Positions 1 to 12,432 of a DNA stretch of 64,000 bases are shown in pieces (positions within the stretch are counted from its first letter, which is position 1; each line of letters begins with the position of its first letter). The notes below the pieces were generated by a model, which worked only from the letters and a program-made list of their open reading frames with translations, ran no database searches and was not told the DNA's origin. The DNA comes from Megaleporinus macrocephalus. Taxonomy: Eukaryota > Chordata > Actinopteri > Characiformes > Anostomidae. The stretch lies in NCBI GenBank assembly GCA_021613375.1, contig CM038710.1, positions 24,169,667-24,233,666 on the forward strand, written 5' to 3'. Made by a program: the position numbers and the translations under genes.

Positions 1-164
1 TTTAACCAAATGAAGTGTAGCATAACTGTCCAAATACTTTTTGAGGAAACCGTCTGCTAGTGTAATGCATTTTCTCTCTTTTATGTTTATTGTTTATTTG
101 TCCATTTTACTGTACTTTCTGTATGTAACGGTCGTGGTTGCAGAAAGAGCGCAAGCTTTGTAAA

Positions 165-170
165 AATAAA
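165..170 (+). terminator. Candidate polyadenylation signal of an upstream plus-strand gene
   Basis: AATAAA lies about 30 bp upstream of a long T/GT-rich stretch (about 178-202), the usual layout of a vertebrate 3' end. The left edge may therefore be the tail of a 3' UTR whose coding part lies outside the window. The gene cannot be named, and an AT-rich chance match is possible. Confidence 0.4.
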
Positions 171-1770
171 AAGAATTGTTTCTTTTTTTGTTTTGTTTGG
201 TGAGAAAACGGAGTACACATTTGTGTCTTGGCAGACAAAAGAAATGATATTTATCCAAATGAAAGGCAGTAGCTGCAGCGATGCAGGAAATACAGTGAGT
301 CAGGACGAAGACAAAAGGGTTGAGGGTTCTGATGACGGTGTGCGCTGACGTTTGGCCAAAACATCCTTTTTGTAGAACAAATTGATTCTACAAATGGCAG
401 AAAGGAAAGGAACCATACAATTTACTTTAAGTGAGCGGGCGGAAAGGTCTGTGTATCAAAATGATGAGACTAAAATGAACCGTCTCTAAAAACATCCTCA
501 TCACAGAGCCCTAACACGCCTCTCACTCATACAGAGCACAGTATGTATGTACCATAATATGCCATTGTCACTATTTCATGCGTGTCTTTTGCAAATCTTT
601 TGTAGCCTCCTGTGTACACTCCATCCTGTGTAGAGCAGAAGTGGAACCAGTAGGAGAAAAAGAAGCAGTGGTTATATTTTTCACCGTGGTGTACCTTTCT
701 CATCAACAGGTCAGTTCTGTTACAGACTTTCCTTTGTCCTGACTCATTCAGAGGTTTCACTTCAGCTGACCGCAGTCGCAGTACCTGATTCTGCACCACT
801 GCGTGCTTCCCATTGGTCTTGGGATTGAAACGCTGAGGTGAAGAGAAGAGAGGATGAGGATATGAGAACTTCCTCTTTGCATTCATGGTTTCATCAGGAC
901 CAACACCCTGAGAGGTGCAGGGATGGCTGCAGTGGTTGAAACTCAGGCAGACACGAAAAGTGACAAGAGAGTACCGAGAAAATCTTTTGAGACTGGCCCA
1001 AATTTACAACATAAACTCTAGTGGTTGGTTTCATTTGCCAAAACCCTGAGTCACATTTTCCTTTCAACAGAGAATCTTCACAATGCTGTATAGTCTAGGA
1101 CTAGGCGTAAAGGAGCACGCACAATTAAATTATTAATATGTTTACATTTGATTAGATTTCTTTATTGTCGTTGTCCAGAGTACAAAGAAAAGGAGCCGCA
1201 ATTCTAAAGTATACTAAACTAAAAATAAACAAGCTAAATTAAACTAAACTAAAATATAAAAGGTGTATAGCAGCTAAAATATTGTGCTTAAAGCTATATA
1301 TAAATATAGTCTCTACAGTCAGCCAGTGTTTCGCAGTTTTCAGTCTAAAGCTGTGAACCTAAAGTCTACCAGAGGGCAAGAAGCTTAAACAGATAATGAG
1401 TTGTTCAGAGTGTTTGTTGCCCTACTGACAGGCCAATTAAATGTGAACTTTGCCATTTTAAAGGCCACAGCAAGAGCAGTGGTGATAGGAATCAGATATT
1501 TTTTACCATTATCAACTTCATTGTCCCAATAACTACATTTGTAAAGAAATCTGTTGAAAACTATTGTTTTATGCCTCATTAGAAGTTTTGGAAAATTGGC
1601 TGAATTTCCTCTATCTCTATTAATCTTAAAGGAAGACTGCATCGTGTTTAACCTAATTTTTGTTTGTTATATCTGTAGTGCCTGCTGAAGCACCTACCCA
1701 TTGTTGAGATTTAGTCAGTTAATTTTATGTGTTTTTTTCAAAGTACAGACAAATTATTGCCATAATACGT
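171..1770. other. Left flank without a recognised gene
   Basis: No exon chain was recognised. On the minus strand an open frame runs at 527-886. Inside it, a pyrimidine-rich CAG acceptor and a CAG/GTACTG donor could bracket a 48-nt exon at about 788-835, but the peptide matches nothing I know. Positions 1200-1260 are an AAACTAAACTA-type low-complexity run. Confidence 0.4.
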
Positions 1771-1776
1771 GACTAC

Positions 1777-2650
1777 ACTATACAGCCAAAATTATGTAGA
1801 TACCTCTTAAATACTGAGTTCAAGTTTTTAGCCACACCCACTGTTCAGGGGCTTACAAAATCAATAGCTTTGCAATCGAAATAGACCAACACTGGCAGTA
1901 GAATGGGTCGTACTGAAGAGCTCAGAACTTCAAATGTTGCACTGTTATAGGATACCACCTTTGTCACAAGTCAGTTCATGAAATTTCTGCCCTGTTAGAT
2001 CTGCCCAATCAACTTCAACTATGATTAATGGGAAATGCAGCAGCTGAGCCACAACGAGATAGGCCATGCAAAATTACAGATTGCAGAGTGGGCCCAGCAA
2101 GTGCGTAACATGTAAAAATCATTTGTGATCTGTTACATCACTTACTACCAAACTGAGTTCCCGATTGTCAGCATAAGAACTGGTCTTCAGGAGTTTCATG
2201 TATTGGGTTTAGTGGACAAAAAGCTGCATGCATCTGGTTTTGGTGGATACCAGAATAGTGCTAACTACTAATGTATAGTGTCAACAGTAAAGTATGATGG
2301 AGGAGAAATAATGGTCTGGAGTTCCAGTGAAAGGTAATGATAATACAACATGATACCTCCCTCTTTGTGCTAACAGTTTGAGAAAGGCCCTTTCCTGTTC
2401 AAGCCTGACTGTGCCTGTGTGCATAAAACATGATTCATGAGTGATGATTCGATGAATTTGGTGTGGAGAAACTCCTGTAGCCTAACTTCAACCCCACTGA
2501 ACACACTTGGAACGTCGGTTGTGAACCAGGCCTTTTCTTCCAACATCAGTGTCTGACCTTACAAATGCTCTTTTGACTCCAAAATCTTGTGGAAAGCCTT
2601 TCCAGAGTAATCACTTAAATTGTGATAGTTTGCATAGTACTGTATATTGT
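1777..2650 (+). mobile_element. Decayed Tc1-like DNA transposon
   Basis: The left end resembles a Tc1-family terminus (CTATACAGCCAAAATTATG). From the ATG at 1903 the text begins MGRTEEL and then recalls the transposase N-terminal helix-turn-helix of fish Tc1 elements, but with several in-frame stops and deletions. Further on, a GGEIMVW-like piece at about 2300 and a piece around 2500 correspond to the catalytic core and the region after it. The element is on the plus strand, dead, and shorter than a complete element of about 1.6 kb. Its position downstream of znf366 suggests no gene function. Confidence 0.7.
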
Positions 2651-2947
2651 CAAGTTTATTTTAGCTAAAGAAAGCAACAGTCGTTATAAACAATGACAAA
2701 TACATCATGGTAAAAAAATGAAGGTGGAGGCGTTTGGCCTGGAACCCCCACAGAGCCCAGACAAGGCTTGTTTGATCAGGTTGTATGCAGTATTCTCCTC
2801 TACTTCCTTTCCTTTGCCGGGAAATGCAGTCCTTTTGAAAGAAGAGTGCTAGGCTGATGCGTCAAGAGTCAGAATGAAAATGTTTTAAACTAATGAATGA
2901 TACAGAGTATACTGCAATGCATCCTAAGTACCTATACACAATGTGCA

Positions 2948-3066
<119 letters not shown>

Positions 3067-4146
3067 ATTCCTATACATTTGATACATATAAAAGACTCAA
3101 ACACTGTAGTCTCATCCTTCAAATACAAATGCCAATCCCACAAGAAGACAGAGGACAGATTGTCCAGGCTGTGCAGAGGATGTTGACATTTTCATAACTT
3201 ATTTTTTAAAGGAACCAAATAGGTAATTGGTCAGTGGGCATCTTTAAATGAGGCTGAAATTAGCTCCAAACAACTAATGTTTGCATAGCTAGCGCAGCCT
3301 GTACAGCCTATACAAAATAAGCAAAACAATGTGTTGTAAATTGGCCTGTAAAACTGTATCTAGAAATGATTCACCCTGACCAAAGTCACATACTTTCTAT
3401 GTAGACATCACAAAACAATTGAACAAAGGCTAAACAAATGCATTCTAAACTAAAATATTCTGAATAAATATTCTCAAAATTGCCCAAATCAACTTCAACG
3501 TATAACAGATATTTTGACAAAATTATCCACTTTAGCCTTTTAAACAAATGTGTTCATCTCTATCTTATTATGGAAGTTGTCTTTCAACTTTTTCCTGCAT
3601 GAAAAATCACAAAAGCATTAATTCACAAACAAAGTGATCTCAGTCTCAAACAGTAGCTGTTTAATAAGCTGGTTGGTGAGATGAGCTGCAAGGCCTTCAT
3701 GTTATATTATGCATATGCGTACATTTATAAGAAAAAGTGAAAAAAATAGCTACACAAATGTTCGTAATGTATTAAAACCACTTTTATTATTATATAAATA
3801 CAGATCAGAATTTGCTTCACAGAAAAATAAAATCACAAGACATTTGTTATGGCATTTATTTACATGTTATTTCTTTAAGCATTAAAAAAATCATGAAAAA
3901 GACAAATATTAAACTGCTGTCACACTGTCAGTACAAGAATTAAAAACGTTGATCTGTCAGTCATTTCAGGAATCACATTCTCTATCAAAAGTCATGCATG
4001 CACATTGTTAGAGATTATGTATTAAGTAAACAATTAAAGAAATTTATATTAATTTCTTGAAAAAATATATACTGTTTCATTAGCACATCGTGTGTATGCT
4101 ACAACACCGCTGACAAACAAAAACTGTTTCACAGAATTTTTTGCAG

Positions 4147-4152
4147 TTTATT
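4147..4152 (-). terminator. znf366: Proximal polyadenylation signal candidate of znf366
   Basis: AATAAA on the minus strand lies about 50 bp past the znf366 stop. Further minus-strand AATAAA motifs occur near 3856 and 3783, so a longer 3' UTR is equally possible. Which one is used cannot be told from the sequence. Confidence 0.35.
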
Positions 4153-4199
4153 AATATATTTTTTTTCCCATGTGACATTTTCCAGGAAGTGTAACAGAA

Positions 4200-7100
4200 T
4201 CATTCACAGCTTAATTCTCTGCGCCGGTACGATCTGGCAGTGTAAATCTCTCCGTCTGAAACTGAGCCTTGCTGACTCTCACTGTAACGTATGCACTGGA
4301 ACTCCTCCTTGCTAACATAGAACTGCCTCTCACTACTGTTCTCCTCTTCGTCGACGTGGACCGTCACGTCCTCTTCCTCTTCGTCCTCGTCCTCGTCGTC
4401 TGCCTCTCTGGTCTCCAAGGCTCCCCCCAGCTCTGGGTGATAACGGTCAGGACTATACTGGCTCATCCTGTATAGACTGTCCTCGTCCTCCTCCCTGCTG
4501 GAGCTGCTCCCCCTCACGCTCTCGCCGTCTGACTGAGAGAGGCGTGGCTGAGGCCGACTCTTCTGGGACAGATCGAAGGGCTCGTCCTGGCTGAAACGGG
4601 ACAGGAGCCGCAGAGGGGCTGACAGGCACAAGCGCCCTCGTCGTCTGAATACTTCAGTCATAAGAAAATAGAGGAAACACATCAGCAATTGCTTCATCTG
4701 GTTGATCTTAAAGATTAAAAAGAATTAAAAAGTTGTTCAGCCTAAAATCAAATTTACCCAATGATCTGTTTATTTAAATGTAATCCACCAGCCAAAGTGT
4801 GCTTCCTTTGCTTCTACCAGGAGACTGTTATGATACTCATCACTGTGTGCATTATGGTAGTTGGACCTCCAACTGTGTGGTGTGATAGACTTGGGTTTTA
4901 TTTGTTTATATGGCTTGGCAAACTTCATTACTTTGTCTGACTTTAGAAAGTGGTGCCTCAGCAAAAAGGTTACAGTTTTTTTATTATGTTTGGGACATCT
5001 AGTTTATTTGATTTCCAAAAAATTATAATGCACACTTTTATGTAATCATATTATGTACTTGTTTTATATGTCATATGGTTTTCTACTTGTTTTTTCACTC
5101 AAGATTAAAATTATGTTTGGAATGGAATTAAATAACTGTGCACTGAAGCTACGAAGCCAGTTTTACTAGCAAGTTATGAAAGCTTATAGTTATTAATTTA
5201 GTAGTTTAATATTTAGTATTGTTCAGCCTGCATGCTTAAATCATCCAGTGATTGTCTCAAACCACATAAGCAAGTCTTTTTGAGACTACTGTACAACTCA
5301 GTACAGTTTTAGGCAAGTTTTGCTGAACAAAGCATGCAGTTTGTGTGATATTCAGTTGGATACTATAAGCTTCCATTACCTGGCAGCTACATTAGCTTTG
5401 TACAAAGTGCATGTGTAAATTATCCCACACGTCAAATCTTGGAAAATCTTGCTTTTATAGTTTCTGACATACTGATATTTATAAAAACGGACTAAAATGG
5501 CTTCAACTGTTTTAAGCTTTGTTACATACATTCTTAGAGAATAAACATATAAACATATGTATGTAATGTGATGTGCATCTCAATATTACTAAAAACATTC
5601 TATACAGTCTAAATTAATGCATCCAAGTGATTAACTGTAGGCTTTTAATGCTTCATACCTCGGGCGTCTAGGCCTCGGTCCATGATGCCGTGTTTGACCT
5701 TCATGTGTCGGGTCAGATTCCCTTTCAGAGTGAACTTGCTGGGGCAGTACAGGCACTTGAATGGCTTGCTGTCAGAGTGCAAGTGCATGTGGCCCATCAG
5801 ATTATGCATTCTGTTGAACTCTTTCCCGCACAGCTGAAAAGAGAACAGAATCATTCAGGCCACATCAATCGACACTAGTAGAGAGGCATCAGATGTATCA
5901 ACATTCCACCTGTTCATTGTATGTTTACAGGTTTAAGGCGATTCAAGGTTACATAGGCTTTATAGGTTTTATATATAGGCTTTATAGGTATTATATGTAG
6001 GCTTTTTCGGTTTTATACCTCAAAATTAGCACCGTCTCCCCTTTTAGCAGCGATCTAAACTTAAATCACTTTTAAGGAAATGCAGAGAAAACACTGCTGT
6101 AAATTTAGCTGTTACGAAAAGCAGTCAGGGGCGAGAGTAATCATGAATGACTGAGCTGAGCCGCTAGAGGAAGAGGCCAGCAGACAGAGCCAAAGGCTGG
6201 CTGGGAAGGGCACTCCTGCGCTGTCCTTCCTCTGCATTCTTTTTTTTTTTATTAGGGTGGGCCTTCCTTCAGGAGGAGAGAGGGACTGTAAACTGTCCAA
6301 AAGGACCGTGAGAAAACAGGAAGTGCTCCCAAGCACAAGAGAAAGCGAGATGAAATCTATTTGCGGGGCCTTTTCTCGGGGGACGAGAGAGCCATTGTTA
6401 GAGGGGCAGTTTGTGCGGCGATATCCTTCCTATGGACGAAGAGACGCGCGGCTGCCAAAAACGCAGCTATCTGGTCATCGCTTCAAGCCGCCCATCTCAG
6501 CCCAAGGTCACGAGCATTCCAAAACAACAAGGACCCCCAAAAACGTCTTTTTCTGTTTTAGGAGGTATCTGTCCAGGAACTTACATCTCTGTAAATACAG
6601 CACGCTACTGATGCATGTCCACTTGTTTTTGAATTATTGAAGACTTGAGTTGATAATAATCAGAAGCAAAGCTGGAGTCGATCTGACTCTTAGCAGGACT
6701 ACACTGTTTTTTTAAATTGCACTGTTTGTATTGCAGAACTGAAGCCGACTGCCCATGCTGAAACCTGACCTGAAACAGCCTGGTTTGGAAACTCTGAATT
6801 TTATCTGACCTCTGCCTTTTCTAATTCTCATCATCTTCCAAGTAATGAGAGTCAGCTTTGCATAATAATACACCACTTAGGTTTAGGCTGGGTTATTAAA
6901 ATGTAAGTCACGTCAGGGACGCACCTTGCATTTGTATGGCTTGATGTCAGAATGGACGATCATGTGAGCCTTGAGCGTCTGCTTCTGGACAAAGCTCTTG
7001 TAGCACAGGTGACACTGGTAGGCTCGAATGTTGGTGTGGATCAGAACGTGGCGCTTCATGTTGGCCAGAAGAGTAAACTCGCGTCCACAGATGCGACACT

Positions 7101-8611
7101 TGTGCTCTTTCACTCCCTGAAAGGCATGAAGCAGTTACTTAGTGGGAGGGGGCAGATGGGACAGGTTTATCCAATCTCTTAAACGAGATAATTTATTAAT
7201 CAGTTGGTGTAGTTGCATGTGAGATATAATGTGTGGCATTAATATCTAATGTCAATATAATTTAATTTACTAAGCCCTCAGTCTGGCAGCATGCATGTTA
7301 TAAGGCATATAATCGCTCTACTCAATCAGTACATGGTTTAATACAGTGCTTCCGAACCCTGGTTCAGAAGTGTCTCTTCTTTAGTGTCTTTCCTACATTT
7401 TCGTTTTCTCATCAGCTGAGTTAAACTAGGTGGACTAAAGCCAGAAACCCATAAACAAGTGCAGGTCAGGAATCCAGGACCACTGGCAGTGCATGTTTTT
7501 TATACTCCACTATTACCACCAAATAAACATCACACCTTATCTTCCAGCTTACCTTGTGGGTCAATGTGTGCTGCTTGAGATGGTGTGACTGAACAAACTC
7601 CATGCCACACTCGCTGCAGATATAGGGCCGGATGTCCTTGTGCTTCATCATGTGGTTCTGCAGTTGGCTGGGGTACTGGAAGGTCTTCCCACACTCACTG
7701 CAGTCATACTGGACCGGTCCACGGTGGGCTGTCAGGTGTCGTTTCAGCTGGGCCAGCGTAGGAAAGTCCAGACCACACTCGACACATACATTCTCCTGGC
7801 CCCTCTCGTGCTTAAGCTCATGAGCCCGCAGCTCACTGGGGTAGGCAAAGCCCCGGCCACAGACGCCACAGCTGTATGGCTTGACATCGCTATGCTGCAT
7901 CATGTGCCTCTTCAGGTGGCTGGTCTGGGTGAAGGCCTTGTGACACACCTGGCATTTGTGTGGTCGGGCACCCTGATGGGTCAGCATGTGCGTGTGCAGA
8001 TGGCTCAGCTGCTTGAAGAGCTTGCCGCAGAGGCCACAGCCATGTGGCTTAATGCCACTGTGGCCCAGTATGTGTGTCACCAGGTTGTACTTGGAGGTGT
8101 AGGACTTCTCGCACATCCGGCACTTCCAGCGCTTTTGGTCGCCCCCCACGTCCACATAGTAGCTGTCATCCACGTGGACATTCAGACCCAACTTCTCGGC
8201 AGAGGACGTTTTGGTGCCCTCTTGGCTCCTTCGGCGGAATCTTAATGCCTCGCTCTGGTAGAAGGGATTGGGAGAAAGGTGCATGACTGGGCCAGGCATA
8301 ACAAAAGGGAAAGGGACCAAGCTCGGATGGAGAGGTGGAAAGTATGGAGGAGGAGGAGGAGGATGGTGCAGTAAAAGTGGGGATGGTGGCCATACTGGGA
8401 CAGGCTTGATCGCCTCCTGCTTGACCTGTACAGTATCATACCTGCCCAGGACTCGATGAAACTGAAGCCTGTTGAGATCGATCATCTCCGGGGGGTACTT
8501 GTGTGGGTGAGGGCGTGATGGGATGGGTTGGGCGATTGGGTAGGGAAGATGGGAGAGGTCAGCAGTTCTGGAATCCTCTGTCCTCTTAGGTTTGTAGCCA
8601 CTGGGATCCAT
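4200..8611 (-). CDS. znf366: Zinc finger protein 366 (DC-SCRIPT), complete coding region in four exons
   Basis: Exons on the minus strand are 8611-7553, 7116-6925, 5833-5659 and 4651-4200. They join in frame to 625 aa; human ZNF366 is longer, about 744. Residues 1-163 are proline-rich and include a VKQE sumoylation-type motif at 63-66. Eleven C2H2 fingers fill about 164-475 and are almost identical to the mammalian set; the second intron boundary splits finger 10. PFDLS at 500-504 is the CtBP-binding motif known in this family. The tail is acidic and serine-rich. In mammals the protein is a nuclear co-regulator in dendritic cells and represses oestrogen-receptor activity. The start is the first ATG after a plausible acceptor at 8634 (TTCTTTCGTCAG). 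Mammals carry a longer N-terminus, so an upstream coding exon is not excluded. Confidence 0.95.
5935..6020. repeat. Short tandem repeat, about 22-bp unit, three copies
   Basis: The unit TAGGCTTTATAGGTTTTATA recurs three times with a few changes, inside the znf366 intron between 5834 and 6924. The third copy is the most diverged. Confidence 0.75.
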
Positions 8612-8633
8612 GTTGAAAGCCAGTTCGGGATTG

Positions 8634-11600
8634 CTGACGAAAGAACTTCTCAGTGAGGAAATGTTGTGGTTATGGATCAGAACAAGTCCTTAAATTGTTG
8701 TCATGTGAGTTCTTTCTTTCAGCACTAATTGTGGGTTTTTCCATCACTTGCCTGGGAATACAAACAATATTAGAGTCACTGATCAGGGCTTATTGATGTG
8801 CCTGGAGATTGTATTTTCAAAGGTGTACACATAGGTGTTCAGCCTATGACTTTGTAGCAGAATACCACATTACTTTCTCAAGTTCCCCAGAAAGAAAGGA
8901 TCAGTACTCATCATTCATGCCTAAACAGGAAGTGCACTCACATAGACGAACATCTTTGCCTCTCATTTTTCGCTTCTCCATGTTGCATTACCGGACTTGT
9001 CTTTTACTTTGCTACTGCATGCACTTCTCTTTTCTCTCTCGTCCTACATGACCATGCTTTTATCATCTGTTCATTTTTTTTCAGGTGAAATGCGAAACTG
9101 TTTGAAATGATCCAGTAAACAGTGGTATGTCATTGTTTGCCTGCAGCTGACCCTGCTAAACAGCGGGAAAGTGAATGAGGAAGACTGAACAAAAAAAGAA
9201 ACACAGGAACTTAAGCAGTTCTTCTTTGACCACATGCTAATTGTTTGGGTTTTTTATGTTTCTGTCACTATCACTGCTATTAAGGTGAGAACGTCCCCTA
9301 AACAGGAAGTATCACCCTAAACTCATCTTTTGTGACTGGTTAGATCTGAACACGAAGAAAAATAGAACAAAATTGTACAATGGAGTCAGTTCAGCAGAAA
9401 ATTGAAACATGTGAGGAACATTCCAGCGAGAGATTCCATTTGTTGCATAAGTTTGTGCTGCTGATGAAAGAACTAGATATTTTACTAAAACACAAAACAG
9501 TACAAAGACAAACTTTGCCAACTTTAGTTAAATTTACAATGAAAATATAGACACTGATTAAAAGTGTTAGGAAACCAGTAATTGTGTATGTGTGAATGTG
9601 CTTTTGCCAATGAAACACTGTGTTACATTAAAATAAATACAAATAAATGCAAAGACAATAAGTTATTAATAGCCAGAAGTACACAGCTTTAGTTCTTATA
9701 CTATCACTGACCTCATTCCATAAGCAGCACCTGAAGGAGGTCCTGGATGGTAAATGTAAATACTGGACTTCTTTAAGGGAGTTTTAAGATGGTTAAGCTA
9801 ACACACATAAAATCTAACAGAGTTGTGCTTATACTAATGTAAGTGTTTTTATACCAAATAAAAAGTTACTATTAACAGATTTATATCTAATTTTCTCATG
9901 TCTGTAAGATGCACGTTACAAGAAAGCATAGCATGCATACAATTTGCATAACCAACAAGCATGGTCAAACTCACATATGAGTCTTTTAAACCCTACAAAT
10001 CTGCTCACCCTACAACATTTCAGTACGACAGACAATACGGAATCGTTGTGTGAGACAAGACTTTTGCAAGACAGTAATTGCTGAATATGCAACAACCTCA
10101 GTCGGCCCTCAGCCGGCACCTGTAAAAACACTCTACTCACTTTAGTGGTCACAGTCTGCCCGGCTCCCCGTCCCTGATGTATTCAGATAATAAGGAGAGG
10201 CTCCTCCTCGCTCAGTGCCCTTGATTAGAGACTACCCCTGCCCCAGCCCAGTGCATGTGTCAGCGTAGAGCTAGCGGCCCCCGGGCGCTTACCTGACGCT
10301 TGCCCTGCACTCTGGACAATGAGCCTCCAGCCCGGCAGACAGCATTTGAAGTGACTTAAGAAAGAGAACAGGAACAATCACTTTGTTCCCATTTTTCAGA
10401 TGAGTACCTTCGGAGAGAAGGAAGGAAGGGAGGGGAGAGGAAGTCAACAAGCCTGTGCCTTCCTGCCGAAAAATAAGGAAACACTAGATAGACATCTCCA
10501 TTCCTCTTCAAAACTTGTGCAGTTGTGTGGATAAGAACAAAAACACTAATGCATTCATTGTGGAAGGCTGAATGTATAGATGTATAGATTTAGTAGAGAA
10601 GTTTTGTGGAGCCGTGCTTTAGAAAAGGCACTGACCTCTTGAAGGAAGAACCTCTTGTAGATAGTGTGTTTGTGTCCAATTCCTCTTTCAGCTTTGCCTG
10701 TTTTGATGGAAGTGGGGAGACACCTTGGTGACAGTTTTGCTGTCTACCTCCAATATCAGCATGCAGTATATGACTTTTTCCTGTAAAAAATGTGACATTT
10801 GCAAATGAAAACATCTTTAATCTAGTCAATATATTCAGTATTTCTCTTTCTATTTCTGGACATTTTACTTTCTGCTCATTTTTTTTGCTATCTTAAAGCA
10901 AATATAACATTAATAGTCTTATAAAATTAATTAATGCACAATGGCTGTTGATTTACTAAATGCAACCTATATATTTTATTGACTGAATAAAATATAAAAT
11001 ACATCCTGGGCCAAAATTATGGCACATTTGATATTTTAGGGCTCGGTTATGTCAATTGACTGAGTGTGTTCAAACCTTTTCTTACAACTGTATATTATCT
11101 GTATATTCTATTCTATTCTATATGTGTTTGAGCTGTTATCCTGGAATGCATTATCTTAAAGTCTAAAGCCTAAAGTTCTAAAAAACATATCTCCTCACAA
11201 CCAAGTGTTTTATTAAGTCGGAAGATGTTAATTGAGCAAATCTCATGGTAGGCTAAAAACCAATTACCTGGATGATTATCGCATGTTAAAAGTCTTATTG
11301 CATCAGTTAACCTGCTGACCCAACAGGGACAGTCATTTCAATCAGACGCTGGAGAAACGGTAAACGCTTGTACATGTGTGTTCGCGTTGGTTGTGACAGG
11401 GCTTTGTAGGTAAAGGTCCATGTTTGGAGCTAGTTCAGGTGCATGTATAGGGCACACATGGAGATCATACCTATTTAATAGGTTAAAAAAAAACAAACAT
11501 AAAAAATGTTGGCAATATTTGAAAGTGGATCTATATTTCAAATGTAAGTAGGGACTTTTCTTGCTTCAAGTAGTTGCTTAGGACTCCGAGCTATATACGA

Positions 11601-12300
11601 CATCTGTATATATTTAATTATATTGAATTTTTTTTAAAATTTGGCCTATTGCCAAATGTTTCATGAGGCCATCGTGGCATCCAAAAATGTAAAAAATTGA
11701 CATATACCACTTAAACTTACCTTGCAATGTTTTTGTATGTGTATTTATTTTGCTTGCATTTGAGTTGTTTAAAGATTCTGTTTCCCCTAAATATTGTTTT
11801 ATTGTATTTACCTTTAGATGTATTTGTATTACGTTTTCCTGATCAACATGGATCAAGCTCATTCTTTTACATTCTCGCATATTCAATAATTCAATTGATG
11901 TGGGTGGGAACTCCAAATGTTCATCAAAGCAGTCTGTAAATCAGTATTAAGGAGCATGTTTACATATGATGGTGGATCACAGCATTTGTGTTAATGACCA
12001 ATTGATGACCACCTGCCTCCTCTTGCACCTCAAACTTCAGGTGCGAAGAAGAAAATAGCTGACAGTTTATTTCAGGATGTAACACAGAGAGTAAGGTGTG
12101 CAAATGCGTGAAGGCTGTTTTTTCATCTGGCTAACTATTCGTCTCTCAATCTTCTCTCTGTTTCGCTGCTGTGGCAGATGCATGATCACGCATGCAGGTC
12201 TGTGGTGACCCTTCGCAAGACCTTAGGCCAAGTGGCTACAGAATCATTGACCTAATCAGATGCTATTATTAACTGGACTGATTAAGGTTGAGTCATTAGA
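8634..12300. other. znf366 5' region and spacer to the isotocin gene
   Basis: No open frame here looks coding. It holds the inferred znf366 5' intron or introns, several GGAA-type (ETS-like) motifs around 9170-9190 and 10420-10445, and AT-rich DNA from 10850 to 11950. The ETS-like motifs would suit a myeloid gene, but they are too short to be evidence alone. Confidence 0.5.
10293..10340 (-). other. znf366: Candidate 5' noncoding exon of znf366
   Basis: On the minus strand a strong donor, GCGTCAG/GTAAGC, sits at 10293/10292 in a locally GC-rich stretch (10100-10345). It could splice to the acceptor at 8634 just before the start codon. Mammalian ZNF366 also has a noncoding first exon. The upstream limit given is arbitrary. 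Confidence 0.35.
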
Positions 12301-12360
12301 CTTAAGCAGTAGAGGTGAAGCCGTGGCACTCGCTCCGCTCATCAGGTAAGTATAAAAAGG
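12240..12360 (+). promoter_or_regulatory. oxt: Isotocin gene core promoter with TATA box
   Basis: TATAAAAAGG at 12351-12360 is a textbook TATA box, which places the transcription start near 12380-12385. About 135 bp upstream of that, TTGACCTAAT (from 12247) contains a TGACCT nuclear-receptor half-site. Mammalian oxytocin promoters carry a comparable hormone response element, so a shared role is possible but inferred. Confidence 0.7.
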
Positions 12361-12432
12361 CCATCTGCAGCTCTGAAGTCCTAAAACATCTTAACTTCCT
12401 CTCACCTGCTCAACTGCCAGCATCAGAACCAC

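Noticed and set aside
6257..6640. 127-codon plus-strand frame inside a znf366 intron
   Set aside because: No domain, no splice support and opposite strand to the gene; two other frames are open over the same stretch, so it looks like chance.
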